Source of the DNA: a virus | IMG/VR virus record: IMGVR_UViG_3300020123_000219 | Coordinates: 1 to 64,000 of that record | Strand: one strand, 5' to 3' | DNA: 64,000 nucleotides | Shown: in pieces, positions 41,111-49,996 of the stretch | Layout: the number at the start of each line of letters is the position of its first letter | Numbering within the stretch: the first letter of the stretch is position 1 | Position numbers and translations under genes: made by a program | Notes under the pieces: model-generated | What the model saw: only the letters and a program-made list of their open reading frames with translations | Database searches by the model: none | Told to the model about the DNA's origin: nothing

Positions 41111-42354
41111 ACTGGCGTCTGATTCTTCAGAGTGATTTGGATTGGACCGTATCCAGCTGAATTGCCCGTATTGGTAGTGTTTGCTATTCCTTGCCAGGAA
41201 TCGTTGTAACCCAACAAAGCCTTACCGGGTTCGATGACCGATGCGTCGAATGCGCATTGCTGTACGTCGAACTGGATGGATTCGGCGAGGGTTCCGGTGA
41301 GTCCGTTGGTCTGGATGACCTGGATCTGCGGCTGAACATTGTTCAGCATCTCGGTGAGCGGAACTTCGTCGATGGTCGGGGCGAACGTGACCTTGCCGGT
41401 GGTGGAGAACTTGCCCCGGCCGAGGATATAGGGGTTCTGCGCTCCGTCGGCGGTGTAGAAGGGCTCGACGACGCGGGTGAGGGTGAATTCCCATTCGCCG
41501 ACCTGGTAGATCTGGGCTCCGGAGACGGTGCCGCCGAGGCCGAATGTGGAGTTCCAGGACGGTTCGGCGGGGATGTTGCTGAACGTGCTGGTGGGCGCGG
41601 AGTTGGGTTCCTGGTTGGCGTAGCTCATGCCCTTGCCGGCCCAGGTGAACAGTTTCTCGGCGTTGCCGGTGAACGTCATCTCGGACATGCAGGTGAACGG
41701 GTACCAGCGGGCCTGGTTCGCGGGGATGAAGGTGCGGTCGGTGATGGTGTGGGTCGGGGGCTGGGCGTTCCCGGTGCCGTTGAGCAGGGAGAACACGTGG
41801 GTGTAGGAGCCGGTGACCTGGAATACGGTGGCGTTCTGGGCGTGAGCGAAACGGGTGGTGCCGGACAGGACGATGTTGGTTCCGGCGGCGGAGGAGTAGG
41901 CGACGATTTCGCTGTTGGTGCCGGTAGCGTCGAGCTGCACGTAGCCGGGGGCTCCGGCAGTGAAGTTGGAACCCTGCGGGACCTTGATCGAGCCGGTGGT
42001 CGCGGCGGGGTACCCGCCGACGTTGCTGATCGTGCCGGTGGTGCCGGTGGACACCCCGGATGCGGTGTAGTCACCGAGGATGTTCCACAGGAAATGACCG
42101 ATGGTGTCCATGTAGACCGGGGAGGCGTCGAACGTCAGGTCAGCGACGTACGGTCCCTGGATGAGGCCGTAAGTTGCGGCCATGGCGGCGCGCATGGACT
42201 CGTCGGGCAGCCAGATCGGCTTGTCTTCCGGGACGAATCCGACCATGGGGATCGAGAACGTGGGAGCCAGCGGCGTGCCGGGAGTGGCCTCGCGGGCACC
42301 GCCGATCGCGCGGCGCTCGCTGGGAAACACATTTGTAGGCACCGTCAGGGGCAT
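41104..42354 (-). CDS. Major tail protein (416 aa)
   Basis: Starts MPLTVPTNVFPSERRAIGGA, REATPGTPLAPTFSIPMVGF; central Ig-like segments; EWEFTLTRVVEPFYTADGAQ near the end. Size and order (after connector and tail terminator genes, before chaperones) fit a siphophage tail-tube protein. The last ~60 codons have markedly lower GC than the rest, next to the HNH insertion. Confidence 0.8.
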   Translation of the reverse strand: MPLTVPTNVFPSERRAIGGAREATPGTPLAPTFSIPMVGFVPEDKPIWLPDESMRAAMAATYGLIQGPYVADLTFDASPVYMDTIGHFLWNILGDYTASGVSTGTTGTISNVGGYPAATTGSIKVPQGSNFTAGAPGYVQLDATGTNSEIVAYSSAAGTNIVLSGTTRFAHAQNATVFQVTGSYTHVFSLLNGTGNAQPPTHTITDRTFIPANQARWYPFTCMSEMTFTGNAEKLFTWAGKGMSYANQEPNSAPTSTFSNIPAEPSWNSTFGLGGTVSGAQIYQVGEWEFTLTRVVEPFYTADGAQNPYILGRGKFSTTGKVTFAPTIDEVPLTEMLNNVQPQIQVIQTNGLTGTLAESIQFDVQQCAFDASVIEPGKALLGYNDSWQGIANTTNTGNSAGYGPIQITLKNQTPVY

Positions 42355-42364
42355 TAGCCTCCGG

Positions 42365-42589
42365 TTAGTCCGTGGTGTCGGGGTCAGTCGTCACCGGGGG
42401 CGCAGTACCGGTGGTGTCCTTGTCCGCCGGGGGCGCCTCGCGGGTCCACCAGGCCGGGTTCCCGGGCGGGTCGCCCCCGAATTCGTATTCCTGTCCGGGG
42501 CGGAGGATCAGGGTGCCGCCGATGTCGTCCTGCGCGCCCATGTCGGGCACGGTTTCTTCCTGCGGTCCCGCGTATGTCCACGTGCTCAT
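42365..42589 (-). CDS. Small acidic protein (74 aa)
   Basis: MSTWTYAGPQEETVPDMGAQ then LILRPGQEYEFGGDPPGNPA and a Thr/Asp-rich tail. Located between tail terminator and major tail protein; a small virion component is likely. Overlaps 42586. Confidence 0.6.
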   Translation of the reverse strand: MSTWTYAGPQEETVPDMGAQDDIGGTLILRPGQEYEFGGDPPGNPAWWTREAPPADKDTTGTAPPVTTDPDTTD

Positions 42590-43107
42590 GCCTGGAAGCT
42601 CTCCTTAGCGATGACCTTTACCAGCGCCTCGTACAGCATTGACCTCTGGTTCAGCTCCGTTCGCGGCGTGGCGATCTCGTAGGCCATGTTCTCTCCGATG
42701 GAGAACAGCGTGGAGTACCGGAACGTGGCGGAGTCCTGCAGGTTGTAGGCGGCGTCCACTGAGCAGCGCATCGCGTCCATGACCGCGTCCACGATCACCG
42801 GGAACGAGATGCTGGGTGTCAGGTCGCCCTGGTCGCGCCACCACATGAGCCACACGTCAACGCGGTGCTCCATCTGCTTGTGCCCGGCTTGCGTCGACCC
42901 TGTACCGGGGGTGCCCTGCTGCGGGCGTGGCAGCGACTCGCGTTTCTCGTCCCCGGCCGTCGGCCACACGTAGGCGACGGCGTTCTGCTGCTCGGTCTGC
43001 GGGTCCGGCGGGTCGATGACGGCTAGGAGCGTAGAGCCCCCGAATCCGGGGAGGGGCAGGTTTTCGAGGAGGCTGTGCACGTGCGTCAGCGCGGTTGCGA
43101 TGGGCAC
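42586..43107 (-). CDS. Tail terminator-like protein (173 aa)
   Basis: LTHVHSLLENLPLPGFGGST, QMEHRVDVWLMWWRDQGDLT and ATPRTELNQRSMLYEALVKV: a beta-alp fold consistent with minor tail protein U/terminator families. Position between head-tail connector and major tail protein supports this. No exact family assignment. Confidence 0.65.
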   Translation of the reverse strand: MPIATALTHVHSLLENLPLPGFGGSTLLAVIDPPDPQTEQQNAVAYVWPTAGDEKRESLPRPQQGTPGTGSTQAGHKQMEHRVDVWLMWWRDQGDLTPSISFPVIVDAVMDAMRCSVDAAYNLQDSATFRYSTLFSIGENMAYEIATPRTELNQRSMLYEALVKVIAKESFQA

Positions 43108-44028
43108 TCAGGTCATCCTGCGGTACGGCTTGCACAGCAGCTCGGCTTCGGTGGCGTACGCGGCCGGGTTGTCGCCGTGGATCGTGGCCGCGTTGGTGGA
43201 CTGCACCGCTGTGGCGGTAGCGCCCCGCATCAGGGCCTGGGACATGGCGAACAGGATCGCGGCCTGCATCAGCTGGGGCGGCAGCGACGAGATCAGCGTC
43301 CCCGTCTGGTGCGCGAAGAAGGTCGGGGTTTCCAGGACCAGGGTTCCGGGGCCGAACGCTGCGCTGGTGTCCAGGCAGTGCAGGGATTCCTCGTTGCCCG
43401 CGTCGTACACCAGACCGGATGCGCCGGGTCCGTTCATTGTCTGCGGCGCCCACCCGGTCACGTCGTCGACCTGGACGGTCAGGGAACCGGCGGGGGAGTC
43501 GGCGGTCAGGACCGCATGCGGGTACCCGGACACGTACGACACGGTCAGGGTCGTTCCCCGGCGCCCGTTCCGCCAGGTCACGAACCCCGGTGCGAGGGTC
43601 ACGGACTGCCCGGATTCCCCCGCGTCCCCGGGGACGGTGGACCCGAACACCCCGGGGGACGGCTGGTTGATGAGGAAGGCGCTGGCCGGGACCGGCTGGT
43701 AGTTCACGGGCGGGATGGTCAGCCCCCACTGGCCGCCGGTCACTTCCAGGATGGGCTTGCGGGCCAGCAGGATGTAGGCCGCGCCTGACGGCATGACCGT
43801 GACCCGGTAGTCCGGGGCCAGGAGCGTTTCCTTCGACGCCGTAGCGCGGAGCCGCTGGTTGACCTCGGTGTCGATCATGGCGGAGGCGCGGCGGCAGATG
43901 TTCCACTGCTCGGCAAGCTGCTGCGCAGGGGTCGCGTTGCGTGACGGGAGCGTCTGCCACGAGATCCCCGTCGCCGCGTTCGTCAGGATCTCGGGAGTGA
44001 TGTACGGGGCTGGCGTCAGCGCCGACAC
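43108..44028 (-). CDS. Head-tail connector protein (306 aa)
   Basis: YITPEILTNAATGISWQTLP, RRASAMIDTEVNQRLRATAS: the helical N-terminus of an adaptor. Beta-domains follow and a C-terminal helix bundle (LMQAAILFAMSQALMRGATA). Resembles the gp6-type head-tail connector with an inserted beta domain. Position agrees. Confidence 0.7.
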   Translation of the reverse strand: MSALTPAPYITPEILTNAATGISWQTLPSRNATPAQQLAEQWNICRRASAMIDTEVNQRLRATASKETLLAPDYRVTVMPSGAAYILLARKPILEVTGGQWGLTIPPVNYQPVPASAFLINQPSPGVFGSTVPGDAGESGQSVTLAPGFVTWRNGRRGTTLTVSYVSGYPHAVLTADSPAGSLTVQVDDVTGWAPQTMNGPGASGLVYDAGNEESLHCLDTSAAFGPGTLVLETPTFFAHQTGTLISSLPPQLMQAAILFAMSQALMRGATATAVQSTNAATIHGDNPAAYATEAELLCKPYRRMT

Positions 44029-44345
44029 TAGCCTCCCGTCGCTGGCGGCAGCACCGTGGTCTTCCCCTTGAACTCCGGCCGGCCGGCCAGGGCTTCGAGC
44101 GCCTCGTGCATCATCGCAGGGTCAGGCAGCGGGACGGCCGGGGGATGCCGGGACGTGTGCGGCGCCCAGTAGCTGGCGGCAGCGCCGAGCAGGGCCGACA
44201 CAGCCCAAGGCAGGAACGTCTGCAACGTCGGCGGCAGGCCGCTGTGGAACGCCGGGACGTAGGTCACGAGAATCCACGCGATCATGCCGGTGACCAGAGC
44301 CGACGCGCCGCCGGCGGCTGTCTTGATCTCAACCGGTTCTTTCAC
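44028..44345 (-). CDS. Two-helix membrane protein, possible holin (105 aa)
   Basis: GTG 44345 with GAGGG upstream; an ATG at 44360 is an alternative. Two hydrophobic helices (ALVTGMIAWILVTYVPAF; FLPWAVSALLGAAASYWAPH) with short loop and a charged C-terminus. Composition fits a holin, though it sits among head-tail genes. Confidence 0.6.
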   Translation of the reverse strand: MKEPVEIKTAAGGASALVTGMIAWILVTYVPAFHSGLPPTLQTFLPWAVSALLGAAASYWAPHTSRHPPAVPLPDPAMMHEALEALAGRPEFKGKTTVLPPATGG

Positions 44346-44541
44346 GCCGCACACCCTCATCCAGGCACCGCTGGCAGTAAAACGCGTCCTCATCCCACTT
44401 GGCGTGCTTCGGGCACAGCGGGACATGGCACTGCTGGCACATCGTCACGGACTGGGGGGCCTTCCGTGACCTGGCGCCGGTCGCGCCGCACCGGCCGCAA
44501 GAGCGGGCCTGCCCGGGTGCGCCGCGCCGACGCCAGCTCAC
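44329..44541 (-). CDS. Zinc-finger-like protein (70 aa)
   Basis: SCGRCGATGARSRKAPQSVT, MCQQCHVPLCPKHAKWDEDA and CQRCLDEG: three Cys pairs and a C-x-K-H, like a small treble-clef or B-box. Function unknown. Confidence 0.65.
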   Translation of the reverse strand: MSWRRRGAPGQARSCGRCGATGARSRKAPQSVTMCQQCHVPLCPKHAKWDEDAFYCQRCLDEGVRRERTG

Positions 44542-45170
44542 TTACGGCAGTCCAGGCAGTCTGAGGGCCACCGGCCGGTGGCGTGTGCCCGGCGGGTCAG
44601 CGTGTTCCCGCACGTCCCGCACTTCCGGGACGGGTGCGCCTCGGCGGGGAAATCAGGAACGTCGCGGCCAGGCGCGGGAACCGCGTCTCGCACCTCCTGC
44701 CCGGACGCTGCCTTCGCCACCGACGCCTGCCCCGGCACTGATGCCATCGCGATCCTGGTGGCCTCCTTCAGCGCAGCCGCCCGGTCCTCAGCTGCCCGCT
44801 CGGCGGCGGCAGCCGCCCGCTCGGCTTCCGCAGCAGCAGCGAACCGGGCCTGCGTCGCAGCCGTCTGCGCCTCGGCGACATCCCGCTCGTGCAGGATCTT
44901 GCCCGCCGACATGGCCAGCGCTTCCGCGACCTGCCGCATCGTCGACGTGCCCTCGACTTCGAGTTTCCTCGCCTTCCGCTCCTCATCAGCGGTCGACGGG
45001 ATCATGTCCGGGTGCTGCGACCAGCACGGATCGGACGACAGCTCCATCTCGCACATCGGGCATGCCAGCGCGAACACCCGCACCGGCTCGCCGTCCACCA
45101 CCGGCCGGTCATGCACGTGCCCGTGCGACGACACGTACCGGTCCACGTCAGACCGCGCGAAAACCGTCAT
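44538..45170 (-). CDS. Coiled-coil protein with terminal Cys motifs (210 aa)
   Basis: N-terminal CPMCEMELSSDPCW, central Ala-rich coiled coil (AATQARFAAAAEAERAAAAA) and C-terminal RKCGTCGNTLTRR...CLDCRK. Overlaps both neighbours by ATGA-type junctions. Could be a minor virion or scaffolding factor. Confidence 0.65.
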   Translation of the reverse strand: MTVFARSDVDRYVSSHGHVHDRPVVDGEPVRVFALACPMCEMELSSDPCWSQHPDMIPSTADEERKARKLEVEGTSTMRQVAEALAMSAGKILHERDVAEAQTAATQARFAAAAEAERAAAAAERAAEDRAAALKEATRIAMASVPGQASVAKAASGQEVRDAVPAPGRDVPDFPAEAHPSRKCGTCGNTLTRRAHATGRWPSDCLDCRK

Positions 45171-45472
45171 TCCTGCTCACTTCCTTCCGGAACCGTCGGG
45201 CCGCCGCATTTATGGCACTCCATGGTCCACCCCTGCCAGAGGCGCCTGCACGGCAGGCACCAGCGGCCCTGCTTGGTGCCGATGCTGACCTGCAGCTTCG
45301 ATGAGATCAGGCCCAGCCGCCCGTTAGACGACGACTCGATCTGCGCCGCCTGATGATCATCGACAGTGACAGTCCCGCCGGGCTTCCCGCTGACCTTCGA
45401 CCCGTCCTCGAACTCCAGCCCGTAACAGCCGGTCTTCCTGCCAGTCTTCGGCAGCGCCACCCGCGCGCTCAT
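45167..45472 (-). CDS. Unknown protein with zinc ribbon (101 aa)
   Basis: ATG 45472 overlaps the upstream stop; the longer frame upstream is a shadow. MSARVALPKTGRKTGCYGLE, a small beta domain, then WCLPCRRLWQG...ECHKCGGP. Probably a small virion-associated or assembly protein. Confidence 0.65.
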   Translation of the reverse strand: MSARVALPKTGRKTGCYGLEFEDGSKVSGKPGGTVTVDDHQAAQIESSSNGRLGLISSKLQVSIGTKQGRWCLPCRRLWQGWTMECHKCGGPTVPEGSEQE

Positions 45473-45759
45473 GTCGTCGTCATTATCGTGACCTGCAGCG
45501 TGGAAACGCCGCCTGTGGACACCGCGTACAGGCTCGCCGGCTGCGAAGTCAGCGGCAGGTACATCGGGTACGGGAACTGTGTGCCGTTCGGGCAGTAGAT
45601 CCCGTTCGATGAGGTCAGGGCCGTGCCGATGCCGACGTAGTTCGGGTTCGTGCCCGTGGTCTGGAACAGCGCAGTCCCGCCCGGCGGGAGGAACCCTACC
45701 GGGGTCAGCAGCGTGCCCGTGCCGGTGCCCGTGGAGTAGGTGTTCACCGAGACAGCCAT
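45469..45759 (-). CDS. Small virion-type protein (96 aa)
   Basis: MAVSVNTYSTGTGTGTLLTP, LPPGGTALFQTTGTNPNYVG and PASLYAVSTGGVSTLQVTIM: Gly/Thr-rich beta protein similar in style to 49663-49938. Possibly a capsid decoration protein. Confidence 0.65.
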   Translation of the reverse strand: MAVSVNTYSTGTGTGTLLTPVGFLPPGGTALFQTTGTNPNYVGIGTALTSSNGIYCPNGTQFPYPMYLPLTSQPASLYAVSTGGVSTLQVTIMTTT

Positions 45760-46301
45760 CAGCCTCCCAGCCGTATCTCACCCAGGCCGTTGCAGCCGGG
45801 ATGGTTGACCCAGGTCAGCCCGTTGGCCGGGCAGAAGTCGTCGAGAGCCTGCGCGACCTCGCGGCGCTCCCACTCAGTGTCGTGCAGCAGGACCGTGCCC
45901 CGGGAGTGCAGCAGCGGTATCCACAACCTGAGTTCGTCCATCGTGTGCTGGTACAGGTGCGAGGTGTCGATGAACAGCAGGTCCGCCGGGGCGGCGTGCT
46001 CACGGTGCCAGTCCACGATCTCCCCGGCGGTGTCGTCACCTCGGGTGAACGTCCACGACGGCAGATCCAGCCACCCGGGCGGAACCTTCGGCGCGTCGAT
46101 GTCAACCGACCACAGGTGCCCGGCGCCGAGATGCTCGATCGCCGCGAGGAACGCTGACGTGGAGTTCCCCGTCCTGGTTCCCAGCTCGATGATCCTCGGC
46201 TCCGGTGACCGGCACGCCGCCGCGAACAGGTAATCCATGTGCTCCCAGATGTCCGACGGCACCAGGCGCCGCGCGTCGAACTGCCGGGTGACGGTCAGCA
46301 C
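45759..46301 (-). CDS. Class I SAM-dependent methyltransferase (CmcI / Methyltransf_24 type)
   Basis: 180 aa from GTG 46301, which overlaps the glycosyltransferase stop. Motif I is RIIELGTRTGNSTSAFLAAI; then WSVDID (post-I acidic), ADLLFIDTSHLYQHTMDELR and RGTVLLHDTEWERREVAQAL. These mark the family that modifies sugars or natural products. Coupled to the glycosyltransferase, it may methylate a glycan put on virion proteins. Confidence 0.8.
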   Translation of the reverse strand: MLTVTRQFDARRLVPSDIWEHMDYLFAAACRSPEPRIIELGTRTGNSTSAFLAAIEHLGAGHLWSVDIDAPKVPPGWLDLPSWTFTRGDDTAGEIVDWHREHAAPADLLFIDTSHLYQHTMDELRLWIPLLHSRGTVLLHDTEWERREVAQALDDFCPANGLTWVNHPGCNGLGEIRLGG

Positions 46302-48255
46302 CCCGCTGCCTCGCGGACCTTGCGGACGGTTTCCACGTCCGCTTTCATCCGCTCGAACCGCCACTGCTCGAAGTTCCCCATGTCCTGCGTGAACTTCGTC
46401 TCCGCCTGCCGGTACGTGTCATCGCGCACCGACGGGTGCTTCGGGTTTAGGTGATGCAGGTGCTCGACGTGCACGTCCTCGCAGTACGTGATGCACCCGG
46501 CGAACTGGCCCAGGTCCGACCACACGTTGTCGACGAAGAAATGCTCCAGCCGGGGCTCGCACATCCACCCGAGCGCCTGCACGATCTCCGACGACACGAC
46601 CACGGCCTGCGGGATGTCCTCGCGCACATGGTCGTTCGGGTACGTGAACCCCGGGCCTCCGGCTTCCAGGACGCGTATCAGCATCTCGTCCCACCCATCG
46701 GTCAGCGGCAGGTGATCATCGCCGAACGACGCGAGGTACCGGTACCCGGACGCGTGGTCCAGGGCCAGCTTGTTCGTCCACGGCCCCAGGTCCATCCGCT
46801 CCCCGGAGGTCACGATCACCGACGGCACGCGCCTGTCGCGGAAGCCTGTCAGCGACTCGCTGACCGCCTTCAGGTTCGCCTCGAACTCCGGGTCATCGTC
46901 GTCGAACCCGAATGCGATGTCGGTGCGCATCACTGCGGTTTCCGCGACAGCCCTGATCAGCCGCCGCACGTTCTCCGGCCTGCCCCTGGACGGGACGATG
47001 AGCAGCAGGTCCCCGTCCGTGCTGCCCTCAGATGCCTTCGGCAGCTCGTCCAGCTGCGCGGCGCTGACCCGCCGGGTCTTCGGCCGCTGATCGTCGATCG
47101 CTTTCAGCACCGGGGTCCAGTACTCGTCAAGCACCCGGTCCGCGTCATACTGCAGAGCGAACTCCCGGGCCTTGGCCTGCACCTGCGCCCACGTCACCGT
47201 GCCCTGACCCGGCACGCGGGTGCCCTTGTCACCCGCGTCGTGGAGCTTGCGTGCGTTGTTCAGGGCAGACAGGATTCCGGACACGTTCGGCCGGGTCCAC
47301 ATCGCGTCATGGCCGTCAACGAAAAAGTCCTCGCCCGACACCTTCCACCCGGAGCCGCACAGCTCCGTCATCGACGACGCGTTCGTCACGATCACCGGAA
47401 CCCCGCACGCCTGCGCCTCGACCACCGGCAAGCCGAACCCCTCCCCGTAGGAGCAGTTCAGCAGCACGTCCAGGCACCCGTACCAGCGGGCCATCGTCGG
47501 GGTGTCCATCAGCCCGCACGCGTACGCGTATTGGTCCGGCAACATGATCGCGTTCGCGATCCCGTAGTAGTCGGCGAGGTTCTTCACGTTCAGGCCCTCG
47601 CGCGGCTGCGCGAACGAGTGCACCAGCAGCCGCGAATCCGGGTGCTTCTCATGGAAGTACGCGAACGCGATGATCTGCTCCTGCAGGCCCTTCCGAGGCC
47701 CTGCTTTATTCGCCGCGTTCAGCCCGACCAGGAAATGCTCCGGAGAGAACCCCAGCTCCTCCCGCAGCGCCCTCTTATCCTCAGGAGGAGAGAACACCTG
47801 CGTGTCAATCCCGTGCGGCACGTAGAACGGGTCGAAGCCCGCCTCCCGCATCTGCTCCTCGCCGAACCGCGACATCGCGATAAGCGCCGACGCGTGCCGC
47901 GCCTTCTCCGCGTCCTGCTTCCCCATCCGCCGGCAGTCCACCGGCAGCCAGTGCACCACGTTCAGGCCCCGCATCGCCGCAGGCTCCATCATGAACACGT
48001 CACACAAAGTGATCATGATGTCGCATTGATTCCGGCGGTAATGCCCCGCGATCACATCCGACCCGAACGGGTCCTGCGCGCCCGGCAGGACCTGGAAACC
48101 GCCCCACGCCATCGGCGACCCGGCAAAAGAAAAAGGCCCCGAGATAACAATCTCATGGCCTAGGGCCTGCAATCTCGGCGCCCAGATTCCTGTTTGCTGA
48201 CCGTACCCGGTAAAGTACGAATCCAGGGAGCATTACTGTGGAATAGGATTCGCAT
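46295..48255 (-). CDS. Two-domain glycosyltransferase (GT4-like + C-terminal GT-A-like), N-terminus frameshifted
   Basis: Native start is probably ATG 48255 behind GGGAGGTGATG: MRILFHSNAPW is a typical GT4 beginning. That frame hits a stop after 31 codons; the true continuation (SYFTGYGQQTGIWAPRLQAL) is in the -1 frame from about 48,220 and stays open to 46295. The GT4-like part carries NVVHWLPVDCRR, YVPHGIDTQVFSPP and NCSYGEGFGLPVVEAQACGV. The C-terminal GT-A-like part has LLLIVPSRGRPENVRRLIRA and FGFDDDDPEFEANL. It would glycosylate an unknown acceptor, maybe a virion protein. A one-base loss or sequence error is likely; an internal start (TTG 48172) is weak. Confidence 0.75.
48125..48161 (-). 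terminator. Terminator-like hairpin inside the glycosyltransferase 5' region
   Basis: - strand AGGCC/GGCCT outer and GAGAT/ATCTC inner stems (48161-48134) followed by TTTTTCTTTT (48134-48125). It lies ~35 codons into the gene, just after the frame break, and could end transcripts not being translated there. Confidence 0.4.
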
Positions 48256-48273
48256 TTAAACATCACCTCCCTG

Positions 48274-48298
48274 CGCACGGGAAGTAATGTCCCGTGCG
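48274..48298 (-). promoter_or_regulatory. 9-bp hairpin upstream of the glycosyltransferase start
   Basis: Arms CGCACGGGA (48274-48282) and TCCCGTGCG (48290-48298), 7-nt loop, about ten bases before the GGGAGGTG ribosome site. No T-run. Could influence translation of the downstream gene or protect the upstream mRNA end. Confidence 0.45.
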
Positions 48299-48317
48299 TA
48301 AGCGCAGTCCTGCACTC

Positions 48318-48440
48318 TCACGCACTAGCCTCCATATGATGTGACCGGCAGTGGCATTCATCGCCGGCGCAGCGGAAAACGACGCAGCCTCCGTGCGGGC
48401 AGCGGTCGCAGTGATAAACAGACCTCAGGTCAAGTGCCAT
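48318..48440 (-). CDS. Tiny Cys/His-rich protein (40 aa)
   Basis: MALDLRSVYHCDRCPHGGCV then VFRCAGDECHCRSHHMEASA: six Cys and five His in 40 residues. Its ATG overlaps the last codons of the 48430-48624 gene. Easily missed because of its length, but the density of likely metal ligands and clean overlap argue for it. Confidence 0.6.
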   Translation of the reverse strand: MALDLRSVYHCDRCPHGGCVVFRCAGDECHCRSHHMEASA

Positions 48441-48624
48441 CGTTTCTCAGGTCGTCGCCGCGTTTCAGGTCCCGCTGCTGTTTCAGGTCAGCGATCTGCG
48501 ACAGCGCAGAGTCAAGCCGCGAGTTCACCAGGAGGTGAACCTCGGTCAGCTTTTTCCTGTTCAGGAGTCCCAGGACTGCCGCCGCGAGGGCGGCGGCAGC
48601 CGAGATCACTGATGCCCAGGCCAC
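48430..48624 (-). CDS. Small membrane protein with helical tail (64 aa)
   Basis: MAWASVISAAAALAAAVLGL anchors the membrane; LTEVHLLVNSRLDSALSQIA then DLKQQRDLKR forms the coiled tail. This arrangement is a frequent late small membrane protein in actinophages, of unproven function. Confidence 0.75.
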   Translation of the reverse strand: MAWASVISAAAALAAAVLGLLNRKKLTEVHLLVNSRLDSALSQIADLKQQRDLKRGDDLRNDGT

Positions 48625-48625
48625 G

Positions 48626-49330
48626 TCAGGACAGGCCGCACCAGAACACCTGCGCCCCGGTGGTTCCGGCGGAACCGAGAGCGAAGGTACCGGGCATCGC
48701 GGTGCCCGAGGTGGTGGCGATGGCCGCGAACGGGGACGGGTAGACCGTGCCGCCCGTGCCGACCGGGGTGGTGAGGGTGGACAGGGCGGTGAACCCGACG
48801 GACCCCGCGTAGGTGGTCAGTGAGTTCGCTGCTGTCTGCCCCGTCATCCCGCCGAGCACCGGGAACGACGCCGTCCCGGAGGCGTTGAAGAACATGCCCA
48901 CGTAGTACGGTCCCGACGTGGTCGGGGTGTAGGCAGTGGCCAGCGGGAAGGTCATCAGCCCGGTCTTGCCGGCGACGGTGGACAGCACGCCGGACAGGTC
49001 AGCGGTGGTAGCCACCAGGGTGCCCGTGGAGTTGTACAGCCCCGCGAAACATGATCCGGCTGACGCGGTACCGCCGTTGGCGATGACGTTGACGTGAATG
49101 TTGGAATAGGTGAGCCCGGTCTGCAAGTGCATCAGCGTCATGTAGACAGACCCAACGACGGAGAACGTCGCGGTGCCGGTGCAGTTGTAGGTCGGGAAGT
49201 TCCACGCCTTCAGGGCAAGGTCGGCGGGGTTGAGCGGGGACATGGCCAGCGTCACGTTCGCGCCGCCGGTCAGGACCGTGCCGTCGAACAGGTACGGGGC
49301 CTGGGTCTCGTTGACTTGCGGGTTAGGCAC
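48626..49330 (-). CDS. Virion protein, paralog of 33757-34344 (234 aa)
   Basis: Beta-rich: GSVYMTLMHLQTGLTYSNIH, CFAGLYNSTGTLVATTADLS and PLATAYTPTTSGPYYVGMFF parallel the corresponding strings in the 33757 protein. Preceded by GGAGG. Likely a head or tail surface protein. Confidence 0.7.
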   Translation of the reverse strand: MPNPQVNETQAPYLFDGTVLTGGANVTLAMSPLNPADLALKAWNFPTYNCTGTATFSVVGSVYMTLMHLQTGLTYSNIHVNVIANGGTASAGSCFAGLYNSTGTLVATTADLSGVLSTVAGKTGLMTFPLATAYTPTTSGPYYVGMFFNASGTASFPVLGGMTGQTAANSLTTYAGSVGFTALSTLTTPVGTGGTVYPSPFAAIATTSGTAMPGTFALGSAGTTGAQVFWCGLS

Positions 49331-49354
49331 TTACCTCCTGTGAGCGGGGTGCTT

Positions 49355-49648
49355 CTACTGCCGTGGGAGCGTGGTGACTGAGCCCCCGCTGCCCGAATTG
49401 GAGTGGGTGATCCCGACGCTGCCGATGTTCCCGGCAGAGCCCTTGGCCAGGCTCACCGCCGAGGACACCGCCGTGGCGAGGACCGCCGGCGCCGAGAACC
49501 AGGTCAGGTCCACCTCGGACCCGTTGGCTTCCACCAGGTCCGGGCGGACCTGCCCGGACCACTGCGCGGCCTGGCCCAGCAGGGCAGCCAGCCTGGCCGC
49601 ATCTGCAGGGCTGGCGCACGCGATTCTCGTGTATGACTGGCGGTTCAC
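49355..49648 (-). CDS. Small virion-type protein (97 aa)
   Basis: GTG 49648 after AGAAGGACC. NRQSYTRIACASPADAARLA, ALLGQAAQWSGQVRPDLVEA and a Ser/Gly-rich end. No family; placed between capsid-region genes. Confidence 0.6.
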   Translation of the reverse strand: MNRQSYTRIACASPADAARLAALLGQAAQWSGQVRPDLVEANGSEVDLTWFSAPAVLATAVSSAVSLAKGSAGNIGSVGITHSNSGSGGSVTTLPRQ

Positions 49649-49662
49649 CAACGCAGGTCCTT

Positions 49663-49938
49663 CTAGCTGATCGACTGGGTGATGGTCAGGGTGACCGATG
49701 TCCCGGATGCGGTGATGCCCCAGATGCCCGCCGCCGGCAGGTTGAGGAACACGGCCTGGGAACCCGGGGGGAACGGGCATCCCGTGGTCGTGGCGACCCC
49801 GGAGCCCGCCCCGAGGTACGCGGTCACGCCGGAGGTAGGAGGGTTGAAGATGGTGACGGTCTCGTTGCCGTACTGCGCCTCGCCAGCCACGACGAGGGCG
49901 GCAGAGCTGGTCACTGTCGCGAAAAGCTGGTTAGCCAC
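49663..49938 (-). CDS. Small virion-type protein (91 aa), possible decoration protein
   Basis: MANQLFATVTSSAALVVAGE, EAQYGNETVTIFNPPTSGVT, PPGSQAVFLNLPAAGIWGIT: a beta-sandwich right after the major capsid gene, the usual place of capsid decoration proteins. Confidence 0.65.
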   Translation of the reverse strand: MANQLFATVTSSAALVVAGEAQYGNETVTIFNPPTSGVTAYLGAGSGVATTTGCPFPPGSQAVFLNLPAAGIWGITASGTSVTLTITQSIS

Positions 49939-49955
49939 TGGCCTCCGGGATGGAG

Positions 49956-49996
49956 CGGTCCTGCTGCGGGGTTAGCGCAGCCTCGCAGCAGGACCG
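49956..49996. promoter_or_regulatory. 13-bp stem-loop following the major capsid gene
   Basis: Arms 49956-49968 (CGGTCCTGCTGCG) and 49984-49996 pair perfectly; loop 15 nt; no T-run. It lies 12 nt past the capsid stop (leftward) and may stabilise the capsid mRNA 3' end or act as a weak terminator. Confidence 0.6.

Noticed and set aside
46451-48163. 570-aa + ORF antisense to the glycosyltransferase
   Set aside because: His/Arg-rich shadow translation; the - strand carries clear glycosyltransferase motifs.
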